From positions 62,001 to 126,000 of the forward strand of contig JAFAAN010000175.1 of assembly GCA_023426545.1 (NCBI GenBank): a stretch of 64,000 nucleotides of DNA, read 5' to 3'. The notes under the pieces were generated by a model that saw only the letters and a program-made list of their open reading frames with translations, had not been told where the DNA came from and did no database searches. The stretch's first letter is position 1, and every line of letters begins with the position of its first letter. Origin of the DNA: Pseudomonadota bacterium (GTDB taxonomy: Bacteria; Myxococcota; Myxococcia; Myxococcales; Myxococcaceae). Positions 8,949-20,882 of this stretch are shown piece after piece. Position numbers and translations under genes: made by a program.

Positions 8949-9343
8949 GATGCCTCCGGTGAGGCGGGCGCCAGAGCAGCGTCCGCCCGGCTTTCCACTC
9001 CGCCGTGCGCTCGGATCTGTAGCAGGAACACTCCCATGGTTGAAGTCCACGGCCACGCGAGCGGAGCCACTTCCGCCATGAAGTGCCGCGCGCGGCTGTA
9101 ACAACGGCGGACAAATCCGGCCGGGTCGCCGCAGATTCTCGTGGAAACCCCGTATTCATCGCGCACAGCCCAGGAAATAACAGGATACGTGAGACAAGGC
9201 AGATCTGCGCATGGCCAGGCCCGTGGTGCACGTGCGGGGGCTGAAGCGACGCGGAGAACAGCAACGCGCACCACCGCCAACCCGCTCCGCACGCAGCCGC
9301 TGTGACGCTTGCAAACCCGCGCCGGGGCGAGCAGGAAGCGCCT
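8949..9343. other. Divergent intergenic region
   Basis: About 395 bp between the divergent hypothetical gene and the thiO-like gene. It has AT-richer patches around 9100-9190 that could hold promoters for both directions, but no clear -35/-10 pair, riboswitch or repeat was found. Confidence 0.5.
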
Positions 9344-10462
9344 ATGCAAGTCTCGGACGTCATCATCGTGGGCGGGGGCATCATGGGCTGCGGCATCGCG
9401 CTGCGGCTGCGGCAGGCCGGGGTGCGCGTCATGGTGCTGGAGCGGTCCATTCCAGGTGCGGAGGCGTCCAGCGCGGCGGCGGGAATGCTCGCGCCCCAGA
9501 TGGAGTCGGACGGACCGGGCCCATTCCTGGAGCTGTGCCTTCGCAGCCGGGGGCTCTACCCGGCCTTCGCCGCGGAGCTGCGTGAGCTGTCCGGCGTGGA
9601 CGTGGCCTACCGTCCCAGCGGCATCTTGAAGGTCGCGTTCAACGAGGCGGGCCTGCACCACCTGGATGCCACGGTGGCGTGGCAGCGCGGACTGGGGCTG
9701 CGAGCGGAGCTGCTCGACGGCGCGGCCGCGCGGGCCCTGGAGCCTCGCCTGTCCGAAAAGGCCCTGGGCGCTGCCCACTTCCCGGATGACCACCAGGTGG
9801 ACAACCAGCTCCTGGTGCGCGCGCTGACGATGGCCGCCGCGCGCGTGGGCGCGGCGTTCCGCAGCGGCTATGTGCGCGGCGTGGTGCAGGAGGGAGGCCG
9901 GGCGGTGGGCGTGGACCTGGACGGCGAGCTGTTGCGCGCGGACGCGGTCGTGCTGGCCGCGGGCTCCTGGTCCGCCCTGGTCCAAGGTGCTGGCGTGGAG
10001 GCCCGCGCGGTGCGGCCCGCGCGCGGACAGATGGTTCAGTTCCAGACCCGGCTGCCGCTGATGGACCGCGTCCTCGTCTCCGAGAAGGGCTACCTGGTGC
10101 CCCGCGCGGACGGGCGCGTCATCGCCGGCAGCACCATGGAGCTGGTGGGGTTCGACAAGCAGGTGACGGCCGCGGGGCTGGCGCGCATCCTCGACATGGC
10201 GCAGGAGCTGTGCCCGGAGCTGGGCTCCGCCGCCGTGACGGAGACATGGGCGGGCTTCCGGCCGTGGACGGAGGACAAGCGCCCCTACCTGGGCGAAGGC
10301 CCCGTGCCCGGCCTGTTCCTGGCCACCGGACATTTCCGCAACGGCATCCTCCTGGCCCCCATCACCGCGAAGCTCGTTGCGCAGGCCGTGCTGGGTGAGA
10401 AGCCCGCAGTGGACCTGGCCCCCTTCCGGTACGACCGCGTCCCTGCCCCGCCGCGCGCGTGA
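9344..10462 (+). CDS. thiO: FAD-dependent glycine oxidase-like protein (ThiO family)
   Basis: 372 residues. The dinucleotide fold GGGIMGCGIA is at the N-terminus, followed by ASSAAAGMLAPQ, typical of ThiO/DadA oxidases, and a C-terminal FAD-contact region (ATGHFRNGILLAP). ThiO oxidises glycine to dehydroglycine for the thiazole of thiamine. Start is the ATG at 9344, where the FAD fold begins. thiC lies 3 kb downstream on the other strand, which supports a thiamine role, but no thiG/thiS are adjacent, so another amino-acid oxidase activity is possible. Confidence 0.8.
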   Translation: MQVSDVIIVGGGIMGCGIALRLRQAGVRVMVLERSIPGAEASSAAAGMLAPQMESDGPGPFLELCLRSRGLYPAFAAELRELSGVDVAYRPSGILKVAFNEAGLHHLDATVAWQRGLGLRAELLDGAAARALEPRLSEKALGAAHFPDDHQVDNQLLVRALTMAAARVGAAFRSGYVRGVVQEGGRAVGVDLDGELLRADAVVLAAGSWSALVQGAGVEARAVRPARGQMVQFQTRLPLMDRVLVSEKGYLVPRADGRVIAGSTMELVGFDKQVTAAGLARILDMAQELCPELGSAAVTETWAGFRPWTEDKRPYLGEGPVPGLFLATGHFRNGILLAPITAKLVAQAVLGEKPAVDLAPFRYDRVPAPPRA

Positions 10463-10482
10463 CGCCACCCGACGTCGAGAGT

Positions 10483-10507
10483 CAGGGGGGCCATCGAGCG
10501 CCCCCTG
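10483..10507 (+). terminator. Hairpin downstream of thiO-like gene
   Basis: A 7-bp GC-rich inverted repeat (10483-10489 with 10501-10507) begins 20 bp after the stop. It is a weak candidate, since there is no T-tract. Confidence 0.4.
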
Positions 10508-10709
10508 GGCACAGGTGCCGAGACGTCGCACCCGAGGCCCCTCCTCCCTGCGGCGCGGGCGAGCGGACGGGCGCTACGGGCAGCGATTCCAGGGGCTGAA
10601 GGAGGCCCTCACGCCCGCCTGCCCCACCCGCCGCCAGGGGTTGGCTACCTGCCACGTCCCTCGAACGATCAGCCCCGAACCCTGATCCGGTGCTAGATTC
10701 CCGTACTCG

Positions 10710-11981
10710 TTGGCCAATGAAACCCGGAAACCTCTAGAATCGCTCGCCGTGGAAGCCCTCCCCCCTGCCCCACCCCGAATCCTCATCGTCGACGATGACG
10801 ACTCTGTACGCGACGTCATCTCCGTCCTGCTGCGTGAGGAAGGCTACAACTGTGTCGTCGCCAACGGTGCCGAGATGGCCCTGGACCTGGCGGGCGAGGA
10901 GGAGACGCCGCTTGTCATCAGCGACATGAAGATGCCGGGCAAGGACGGCCTCTGGTTGCTGGAGAACCTGCGCGAGCGGCTGCCGGACACCTCCGTCATC
11001 ATGCTCACGGGCTACGGCGACACCGAGTCCGCCGTGGACTGCCTACGCCGGGGCGCGGTGGACTACCTCCTCAAGCCGCCCAAGCTGACGGACCTCATCC
11101 GCGCCATCGAGCGTGCGCTGGCCAAGCGCCGCATCGAGATGGCCCGCAAGCGCTACCAGAAGAAGCTGGAGCGCAAGGTGCGGGACAGGACGGCCGAGCT
11201 GCGCAGCGCCCTGCGCGACATCGCCAACACCTACCAGAACACCCTGCTGGCGCTGGTGGCCGCCCTCGACGCGCGCGAGCACGAGACGAGCGACCACTCC
11301 CAGCGCGTGGTCAGCTACACGACGGCCATCGCGCAGCGCATGGGCATCCAGGGCAAGGAGCTGGAGGAAATCGGGCGCGGCGCGTTGCTGCACGACATCG
11401 GGAAGATTGGCGTGCCCGACGCGGTGCTGCTCAAGCCGGGCAAGCTGACGCCGGACGAATGGCTGGAGATGCGCAAGCACCCGGACATCGGCTTCCAGAT
11501 GATCCAGGCCATCCCCTTCCTGGACACACCCGCCTCCATCGTCCTCTCGCACCAGGAGCGCTGGGACGGCGCCGGGTATCCGCGCAACCTCCAGCGGCAC
11601 GAGATTCACATTGGCGCCCGCATCTTCGCGGTGGCGGACACGCTGGACGCGATGACCAGCGACCGGCCGTACCGCAAGGGCACCACCTTCACCAACGCCA
11701 TCCAGGAAATCAAACGCTGCTCCAACACGCAGTTCGATCCGGAGGTCGTGCGGGCCTTCCTCGACATCGGCGAGGAGGGGCTGATCCGCATCAAGCAGGA
11801 GATGGCGCAGAAGAAGCTCCAGCTCCCGCAGGCCGAGCAGGACGCCAGCGAGGCCGAGGCCGAGCTGGAGCGGCTGACCGACCTGGAAGATGACGTGGAC
11901 GGCGTATCCGGAAGTTCCGCCCTCGACGATGACGAGCCCAAGCCGGCCGTCGTCCGTTCGGCGGCGGGCAACAAGGGGTGA
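10710..11981 (+). CDS. HD-GYP response regulator (probable c-di-GMP phosphodiesterase)
   Basis: 423 residues: receiver domain (~22-140, phosphoacceptor D72 in ISDMKMPG, lysine in LLKPP), a coiled coil (~140-170), then an HD-GYP domain with LLHDIGKIGVPD and HQERWDGAGYP. HD-GYP domains hydrolyse c-di-GMP. The full metal-binding set looks intact, so it should be active. The start is uncertain: TTG at 10710 keeps a short N-terminal extension, and GTG at 10749 is the alternative; neither has a good Shine-Dalgarno. No partner kinase is adjacent. Confidence 0.9.
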   Translation: MANETRKPLESLAVEALPPAPPRILIVDDDDSVRDVISVLLREEGYNCVVANGAEMALDLAGEEETPLVISDMKMPGKDGLWLLENLRERLPDTSVIMLTGYGDTESAVDCLRRGAVDYLLKPPKLTDLIRAIERALAKRRIEMARKRYQKKLERKVRDRTAELRSALRDIANTYQNTLLALVAALDAREHETSDHSQRVVSYTTAIAQRMGIQGKELEEIGRGALLHDIGKIGVPDAVLLKPGKLTPDEWLEMRKHPDIGFQMIQAIPFLDTPASIVLSHQERWDGAGYPRNLQRHEIHIGARIFAVADTLDAMTSDRPYRKGTTFTNAIQEIKRCSNTQFDPEVVRAFLDIGEEGLIRIKQEMAQKKLQLPQAEQDASEAEAELERLTDLEDDVDGVSGSSALDDDEPKPAVVRSAAGNKG

Positions 11982-12048
11982 GTGGAGCAAGGCCCTGGCT
12001 GGAAGTGATGACCGTACCGGGGGCGGCTGTTATGAGGTCGGGCCCGCC

Positions 12049-13059
12049 GTGACGTCCCTCGAGTCCCAGCCCGTGCATGCAGCGCTCGCCCCGCCCCTGC
12101 TGGATGCCCAGGGGCGGCGGATGACGTACCTGCGGCTGAGCCTCACCGACCGCTGCAACTTCCGGTGCAGCTACTGCTCGCCCGCCTCGTGGGGCGGCAA
12201 GCGGGACCTGCTGGGGCCGGAGGAGCTCGAGCGCATCACCTCCGTCTTCGCGCGCATGGGTATCCGCCGCGTGCGGCTGACGGGAGGCGAGCCGCTGATC
12301 CGCCCGGACATCCTCGACATCGCGCGGCGCATCGCCGCGGTGCCCGGCATCCAGCACCAGGCCATCACCAGCAACGCCAGCCACCTGGAGCGGCTCGCCA
12401 CGCCCCTCCGCGAGGCCGGTGTCACCCAGCTCAACCTGAGCCTGGACACCCTGTCCGCGGAGACGTTCCGGCGCATCTCCAAACAAGGGGACTTCGGCGC
12501 TGTCATGCGCGGCATCGACGCGGCGGCCGCCGCGGGCTTCGCGTCCTTGAAGCTCAACGTCGTCGTCATGCGCGGCGTGAACGACGACGAAGCGCCAGCG
12601 CTCGTGGCCTACGCGCATGCACGCGGCTTCACCCCCCGCTTCATCGAGCTGATGCCTTTCGGCCAGGGCACGCCGGTCCCCACCGCGGAGCTGGTGGAGC
12701 GGCTCCAGGCCTCGGGACTGCCCCTGGAGCCCGAGCCCGAAGACTCCCAGGACGCCTCCACCTCCGGCCCTGCCCGCTACTGGCGCGCCCCGGAGGGCCG
12801 CGTGGGCTTCATCTCCCCGCTCACGCAGAACTTCTGCGGCGGCTGCAACCGCGTGCGCGTGGCCTCCAACGGCGACCTTCGGAGCTGCCTGGGCGGTCGC
12901 GCGCAGGCGCCGCTGCACCAGCTCATCCGGGGCGGCGCCTCCGACGTGGAGCTGGCCATGGCCATCCGCCGCGCCCTCGGCGACAAGCCGGAGGGCCACC
13001 GCTTCACCGAGCCCGGCAACGGCGCCACCCTGCTGCCCATGATGGGCATTGGCGGCTGA
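12049..13059 (+). CDS. moaA: GTP 3',8-cyclase (molybdenum cofactor biosynthesis)
   Basis: 336 residues. The N-terminal radical SAM cysteines CNFRCSYC (C36, C40, C43), the LTGGEPL motif, the second C-terminal cluster (CGGCNRVR ... C) and the C-terminal Gly-Gly needed for catalysis are all present. MoaA makes the first intermediate of molybdopterin from GTP. GTG at 12049 is chosen because it places the usual ~24 residues before the TYLRLSLTDRC motif; the first in-frame ATG (12121) leaves too few. No other moa genes are nearby. Confidence 0.93.
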   Translation: MTSLESQPVHAALAPPLLDAQGRRMTYLRLSLTDRCNFRCSYCSPASWGGKRDLLGPEELERITSVFARMGIRRVRLTGGEPLIRPDILDIARRIAAVPGIQHQAITSNASHLERLATPLREAGVTQLNLSLDTLSAETFRRISKQGDFGAVMRGIDAAAAAGFASLKLNVVVMRGVNDDEAPALVAYAHARGFTPRFIELMPFGQGTPVPTAELVERLQASGLPLEPEPEDSQDASTSGPARYWRAPEGRVGFISPLTQNFCGGCNRVRVASNGDLRSCLGGRAQAPLHQLIRGGASDVELAMAIRRALGDKPEGHRFTEPGNGATLLPMMGIGG

Positions 13060-13066
13060 AAACACG

Positions 13067-13103
13067 ACGGGCGGGCCCGCGCCTTCGCGCATGGCCCGCC
13101 CGT
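13067..13103. terminator. Bidirectional hairpin between moaA and the DUF4870 gene
   Basis: A perfect 11-bp GC stem (13067-13077 with 13093-13103) and 15-nt loop, 7 bp after the moaA stop and 33 bp from the stop of the convergent gene. Confidence 0.65.
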
Positions 13104-13135
13104 GCGACCTGCCCCGCGTCCTGGGGCGGCGTGCG

Positions 13136-13525
13136 CTACTTCACCAGCCGGATGTTGACCGGGTACCGGTACAGCTGCCCCTCGTTCGCCTTGAGGCCCG
13201 CGAGGATGCAGAAGACGATGGCCACGACACCGACGACGGGCACCAGGACGGCGCCAATGCCAATGCAGATGGTGATGGCACTGACGAACATCGCGATCAT
13301 GACAGTGATCTGGAAGTTCAGAGACTCCACGGAGTGAGCGCGGATGAACGCCGACTCCTTGCCCTTCGTCAGCATCAGCACCAGCGGGACGGCGAAGCCC
13401 AGGCCCACCAGGCTGGCGGCCAGGGCGCCGATGTGGGCGAGCAGCCCCATCGTCTTCTCATCCTGGGTCGGCATCGGTGAGCCACTGATGAACGAACCCA
13501 TCTGCTCCTGCGGCGGAGTCTCCAT
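13136..13525 (-). CDS. DUF4870 family membrane protein
   Basis: 129 residues with the DUF4870 layout: an N-terminal cytoplasmic stretch, then a first segment (LLAHIGALAASLVGLGFAVPLV), a basic loop with SVESLNFQITV, and two close hydrophobic segments (about 80-110). The family is widespread and has no established function. ATG at 13525 follows a GGAGG at about 9 nt. It is monocistronic, convergent with moaA. Confidence 0.85.
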   Translation of the reverse strand: METPPQEQMGSFISGSPMPTQDEKTMGLLAHIGALAASLVGLGFAVPLVLMLTKGKESAFIRAHSVESLNFQITVMIAMFVSAITICIGIGAVLVPVVGVVAIVFCILAGLKANEGQLYRYPVNIRLVK

Positions 13526-13634
13526 CGAAATTCCCCTCCAATGATGTCTCGGGCGCGTTCACCGCGCCCCTCGGGGTCCACCATGACACGCACCGAATCC
13601 GATTGTCACGCCCCGGACAGGTGACTCCAGCGGG

Positions 13635-15515
<1,881 letters not shown>

Positions 15516-15557
15516 CACGCATCTCCTCGGTGGCGGATGGGCGAACGGTCGAAGGGC

Positions 15558-15660
15558 CGTGGGGCCCCACGCCGCTTCCCTCCGCCGGTATGAACCGGTT
15601 CAGGTTCCAAGGGTCGGCCGGCACTACGGCCCTCTCAGCCCCTTCCGGGGCACCCCTAGC
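15558..15660 (-). promoter_or_regulatory. TPP riboswitch (THI element) of thiC
   Basis: On the minus strand the leader carries the two THI-box signatures: GGGGCTGAGA (around 15628-15641) and ACCCTTGGAACCTGAACC (around 15595-15612), followed by GGCGGAGGGAA closing the aptamer near 15577. A self-complementary 14-mer (15558-15571) directly after the aptamer may be part of the expression platform. There is no T-tract, so control of translation is more likely than attenuation. Confidence 0.92.
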
Positions 15661-15878
15661 GACTGGGCGAGCATCTAGCGCACAGCAGAGCCACCTTCAA
15701 CCCGCCCCTGGACGCGAACCGCTGTCCAGCGCGCAATACCTGCGGGGGGAAGTGCGCAAGCGCAAACCTTGCGCCTTTCGAGGCCGGGAAACACCGTTCC
15801 CTGGGGTAGACCAGTTGGCCCCGGAGATGCACAACAACCAGGGACCGGTAGGGTTTCCCACAGCCAGGAGTGCCGCGC

Positions 15879-16310
15879 ATGCAGATTGTTGGAGAGCTGA
15901 TGACCCGTGACGTCGTCACGCTCAAGGAGACGCAGAACCTGGCCAAGGCGGACGAGCTGCTTCGCCTCCACCGCATCCGCCACCTGCCGGTGGTGCGGCA
16001 GGACAAGCTGGTGGGCCTCGTCACCCACCGCGATCTGCTGCGCGCCGCCGCCACCCACGCCAACGACCCGGCGGCACACCCGCTGTGGGCCGCCGACATC
16101 ATGACCCGGGACGTGCAGACGGTGCGGCCGGACACGCCGCTGCGCAAAGCGGTGACGACGATGCTCGACCACAAGTACGGCTGCCTGCCCGTGGTGGATG
16201 AGGCGGGCTGCCTCCAGGGCATCCTCACCGAGGCGGACCTGGTGCGCTACGCCCAGTACCTCATCGGCGAGCAGGACCGCCGGGAGCTCGCGGCGGAGTT
16301 CAACGCCTGA
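15879..16310 (+). CDS. Two-CBS-domain protein
   Basis: 143 residues made of two CBS domains (about 1-58 and 76-133): GELMTRDVVTL ... HLPVV ... LVGLVTHRDLL, then ADIMTRDVQTV ... CLPVV ... LQGILTEADL. Such stand-alone pairs bind adenine nucleotides and act as energy or ligand sensors for partner proteins. ATG at 15879 has CAGGAG 8 nt upstream. The partner is unknown. Confidence 0.92.
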   Translation: MQIVGELMTRDVVTLKETQNLAKADELLRLHRIRHLPVVRQDKLVGLVTHRDLLRAAATHANDPAAHPLWAADIMTRDVQTVRPDTPLRKAVTTMLDHKYGCLPVVDEAGCLQGILTEADLVRYAQYLIGEQDRRELAAEFNA

Positions 16311-16522
16311 CCGCGGCCCCGAACGAGGGGTGAGTCGCCGCTGGGTGACGGCGGGCGAGGGGCTCGGCGCGTCCGCGCTGGCTGCGCCTCTTTGGCTTGC
16401 CATGAGTTTCCCTCTCCCTCCGCCCAGCCCGCCGGTACGAACGCGGCGTCCCGGAAGAAGCACTCGCGCGGCACGCGCGTTGAAGGGGCAATGCTTGCTC
16501 TGGCTTCGGTGGAGGTGAGCCC

Positions 16523-17020
16523 GTGACGACCGTGACCATCACTGAGTACGAAACGCGCCTCTATTGGCAGGGAGAGCGCGGCGCCGTGCTGACGAGCGAC
16601 CGTGCGCCGCCCGTGCCCATCGGCCAGCCGCTGACCGGGCAGGTCGCGATGGCGGTGGGCCCCTGGTCCCCCGAGGCGCTGCTGGTGGGCGCCGTGGAGG
16701 GCCGGACCCTGCTGGCGTTCCTGGAGCAGGCCCGCGAAGCGGATGTGCGCGTGCTCTTCTACCAGAGCTCCGCGGTGGCCCGCGTGGTGTGCGGCACCGA
16801 CCAGCCGCCGCACCTCACCGACCTCATCGTGCGGCCCCACGTGGCCGTGTCCAGCGAGGCCGACGCGGAGGCGGTCCGCCTCATCTTCACCGAGCTCCCC
16901 TCACACTGCTTCCCCAGCTCCGTCGTCAACATCACGCCACGCATCGAACCCGTCGTGGAGACGTGGCACGCTCGCAACATCGTCCCGAGCGAGCCCTCCG
17001 CGACCGCCTCCGCCACCTGA
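16523..17020 (+). CDS. OsmC-like protein
   Basis: 165 residues. The pattern SPEALLVGAVEGRTLLAFLEQA followed by LTDLIVRPHVAVSSEADAE and a late cysteine (SHCFPSS) matches the OsmC fold, whose members reduce organic hydroperoxides with two cysteines. Here the first catalytic cysteine, usually in a GGC motif, is replaced (AVEGRT), so peroxidase activity is doubtful. GTG at 16523 has GGAGG 7 nt upstream. Confidence 0.72.
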   Translation: MTTVTITEYETRLYWQGERGAVLTSDRAPPVPIGQPLTGQVAMAVGPWSPEALLVGAVEGRTLLAFLEQAREADVRVLFYQSSAVARVVCGTDQPPHLTDLIVRPHVAVSSEADAEAVRLIFTELPSHCFPSSVVNITPRIEPVVETWHARNIVPSEPSATASAT

Positions 17021-17046
17021 CCTGACAGCAAAGGCCCCACGTCCCC

Positions 17047-18462
<1,416 letters not shown>

Positions 18463-18532
18463 CGGCTCCCGAGCCCGACAGCAGCGCGCCCACGCGAGCG
18501 GAATCGCACGGCGCTCGGGGCCCCGGGCCATC

Positions 18533-18582
18533 TACGACGGGCGTCGTTGACACTTACGACGGCCGTCGTAATACTCCGCGAG
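18533..18582 (+). promoter_or_regulatory. Autoregulated promoter with two BlaI-type operators
   Basis: TTGACA (18547-18552) and TAATAC (18569-18574) form a near-consensus promoter with a 16-bp spacer. A perfect 18-bp palindrome (18554-18571, TTACGACGGCCGTCGTAA) fills the spacer, and an imperfect copy (18533-18548, TACGACGGGCGTCGTT) touches the -35 box. Their centres are 22 bp apart, about two helical turns. The expected transcription start (~18581-18583) coincides with the ATG at 18583, so the mRNA should be leaderless or nearly so. Confidence 0.85.
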
Positions 18583-18978
18583 ATGACCACCCACGCCCTC
18601 CCGCAGCCGACGCGTGCCGAGCTGGCCATCCTCCGTGTGCTCTGGAAGCAGGGCCCCTGCACCGTCCGCCAGGTGCACGAGCGGATGCGAGGCACCCAGG
18701 ACAAGGACACCGGGTACACCACGGTGCTCAAGCTCCTCCAGAACATGACGGAGAAGGGCATCGTCCAGCGGGACGAGAGCGAGCGAACCCATGTCTATGA
18801 AGCCGCCATCAGCGAGACGCGCACCCAGCGCGACCTGCTGCGCGACTTGATGGACCGGGCCTTCGGGGGCTCGGCCATGTCGGTGGTCGCCCAGGCGCTG
18901 TCCATGAAGCGCGCCTCCGCCGAGGAGCTGGCGGAGATTCGCAGGCTGCTCGACGCCCACGAGAAGCGGGGGAAATGA
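18583..18978 (+). CDS. BlaI/MecI-type transcriptional repressor
   Basis: 131 residues. Winged-helix region LAILRVLWKQGPCTVRQVHERM ... GYTTVLKLLQNMTEKGIVQRDE (about 11-70) followed by a helical dimerisation tail, as in BlaI, MecI and related Penicillinase_R repressors. In this family the repressor is cleaved after a partner M56 protease is activated. ATG at 18583 is preferred over 18547 because the promoter lies between them. The M56 gene follows with an ATGA overlap. Confidence 0.93.
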   Translation: MTTHALPQPTRAELAILRVLWKQGPCTVRQVHERMRGTQDKDTGYTTVLKLLQNMTEKGIVQRDESERTHVYEAAISETRTQRDLLRDLMDRAFGGSAMSVVAQALSMKRASAEELAEIRRLLDAHEKRGK

Positions 18979-20876
18979 TGGACGCACGTTATCTCCACGC
19001 CCTGGAGCAGGCCCTGCTCGGCTTCCTGTGGCAGGGCGCGGCGGTGGCACTGGCCGTCGCGGGCCTCCTGGCCCTGGCGCCGCAGCGCGCCGCGCGGGCG
19101 CGTTACGCCATCGCGTGCCTCGGGTTGATGACGATGGCCTGCCTGCCCCTGGTGACCTTCCTGACGGCCCTGGCGGAGGCCACCCGCGCCGCTTCGGCCG
19201 GCACCTTCGAGCCGCTCGCCCATGCCGGCGTGCTGACGGTCGTCACCGCCGAGGGCGCCCCCCTGGCGGACCTGCCCTGGACCGAGGCCGTCCGCCCCTG
19301 GCTGCTGCCGGCGTGGTGCTGCGGCGTCCTGCTGCTGTCGGCGCGCACCGTGCTCGCCTGGGTCATCACGCAGCGGATGGCCCGCCAGGACACGCACGCG
19401 CCCGCGGCCCCCTGGCGTGAAGCCCTGGCGCACGCGTTGCGCCGCGTCCGCCTGTCGCGGCCCGTGCGGATGCTCGCCTCCGCCCGCGTCGACGTGCCCA
19501 TGGTCATCGGGCTGTGGCGGCCCCTCATCCTCGTGCCGGCCGGCGCCCTCACCGGCCTGACGCCCGCGCAGCTCGAGGCCATCCTCGCCCACGAGCTGGC
19601 CCACATCCGCCGCCACGACTACCTCGTCAACCTGCTCCAATCCCTCGTGGAGACCCTCCTCTTCTACCACCCGGCCGTCTGGTGGCTGTCCCACCGCATC
19701 CGCGTGGAGCGAGAGCACTGCGCGGATGACCTCGCCGTCCAGTGCTGCGGCGATGCGGTGCTGTACGCCCGCGCGCTGGCCCACATCGAGGAGCTGCGCT
19801 TCGCCGCCGCGCCCCAGCCCGCCCTCGGCGTGGGCGGAGGCGCCCTGCTGGCGCGCATTCGCCGGCTGCTGTCCGGGACCGAGGCCAGCACGCCGCGCCG
19901 GCCATGGCGGCTCGCCAGTGGCGTGGGGAGCGCGGTGCTGGCCGTCGCGCTGGGCACGGCCCACGTTCCCGAGACGGCCCGCGCGGAGACGCCGTCGAGC
20001 CCGCCGCTCCCGCGGGTGGAGGCCGCGCCCGTGCCGCGCAACCTCGCGAGCCCGGCCCCGCTGCACCACCTGCTCGTCGCGCCCGAGTCCTCCTCGCCGC
20101 CCGCCCGGCACGCCTCCGCGCCCGTCCCCCCGGCCACGCTGGCGGCGACACCGAAGCCGGAGCGCGCGGCGCCCGCGAAGGCCCGTCCCGCTCGCCCCCT
20201 GCGCCTGCTCATCCCGGACACGGGGGCGATTGGCCGCACGGAGCTGTCGCGCGTCCCCTACTCGCTCGACGGTGGCCCCGCGACGGCCGTGACGACGGAA
20301 GACACCGGCGCGCTGGCGGATGTCACCTCCGCGCACGCGGACGAGCACGCCACCGAGCTGCCCTCCGTCGTCGTCTCCGCGCCCGCGCCCGACCGGGCGT
20401 CCGCGTTCGACGCCGTCTTCAAGCACATGAAGGGGCCGGCGCCCGTGAAGACGCTCCGCCCTGGCATCACCCCGCCCCGGTTCGTCTCGGGCGAGCGCAT
20501 CCACTTCCCCACCATCGCCTATGGAATCCAGTCGCGGCTCGGCGGCTTCCCGAAGGGCTCGGTGGTCGCCCGCTGCATCATCACCGCGCAGGGGTCCGTC
20601 ACCGACTGTCAGCCCATCCAGGGGCTGCGGGGACTGGAGGACGGCGTCATCCGCACGCTCTCCACGTGGCGTTACGAGCCCGCCCGGCTCGACGGAAAGC
20701 CGGTGGCCGTGCGGTACGTGTTCGACATCTGGTTCACCAAGGAGCCGGGGGGTGGCCCGAGCGAGTCCCAGCAGCTCGCTGGGCTCGACCTCTCCGACGT
20801 GGTGGGCGCCGCCGACACGGACGTCTGCGACGACTGCGACACCTACGAGTTCCACAGCCCGACGGCCCAGCGCTGA
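18975..20876 (+). CDS. M56 (BlaR1-like) membrane metalloprotease with C-terminal TonB domain
   Basis: 633 residues. Several membrane segments (about 13-35, 44-66, 108-132) precede the zinc protease motif HELAH (206-210), with EREHCADD downstream providing the third ligand. A proline/alanine-rich periplasmic linker (~330-490) leads to a TonB C-terminal domain (~520-605; GSVVARCIITAQGSV, LSTWRYEPARLDGKPV). It lacks the penicillin-binding sensor domain of BlaR1, so the signal is not obviously a beta-lactam. It overlaps the repressor stop by 4 bp, so the two form a sensor-repressor pair. Confidence 0.92.
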   Translation: MMDARYLHALEQALLGFLWQGAAVALAVAGLLALAPQRAARARYAIACLGLMTMACLPLVTFLTALAEATRAASAGTFEPLAHAGVLTVVTAEGAPLADLPWTEAVRPWLLPAWCCGVLLLSARTVLAWVITQRMARQDTHAPAAPWREALAHALRRVRLSRPVRMLASARVDVPMVIGLWRPLILVPAGALTGLTPAQLEAILAHELAHIRRHDYLVNLLQSLVETLLFYHPAVWWLSHRIRVEREHCADDLAVQCCGDAVLYARALAHIEELRFAAAPQPALGVGGGALLARIRRLLSGTEASTPRRPWRLASGVGSAVLAVALGTAHVPETARAETPSSPPLPRVEAAPVPRNLASPAPLHHLLVAPESSSPPARHASAPVPPATLAATPKPERAAPAKARPARPLRLLIPDTGAIGRTELSRVPYSLDGGPATAVTTEDTGALADVTSAHADEHATELPSVVVSAPAPDRASAFDAVFKHMKGPAPVKTLRPGITPPRFVSGERIHFPTIAYGIQSRLGGFPKGSVVARCIITAQGSVTDCQPIQGLRGLEDGVIRTLSTWRYEPARLDGKPVAVRYVFDIWFTKEPGGGPSESQQLAGLDLSDVVGAADTDVCDDCDTYEFHSPTAQR

Positions 20877-20882
20877 CGGGCG

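Noticed and set aside
18975..20876. Beta-lactam resistance system
   Set aside because: The repressor/protease pair looks like BlaI-BlaR1, but there is no penicillin-binding sensor domain and no beta-lactamase gene next to it.
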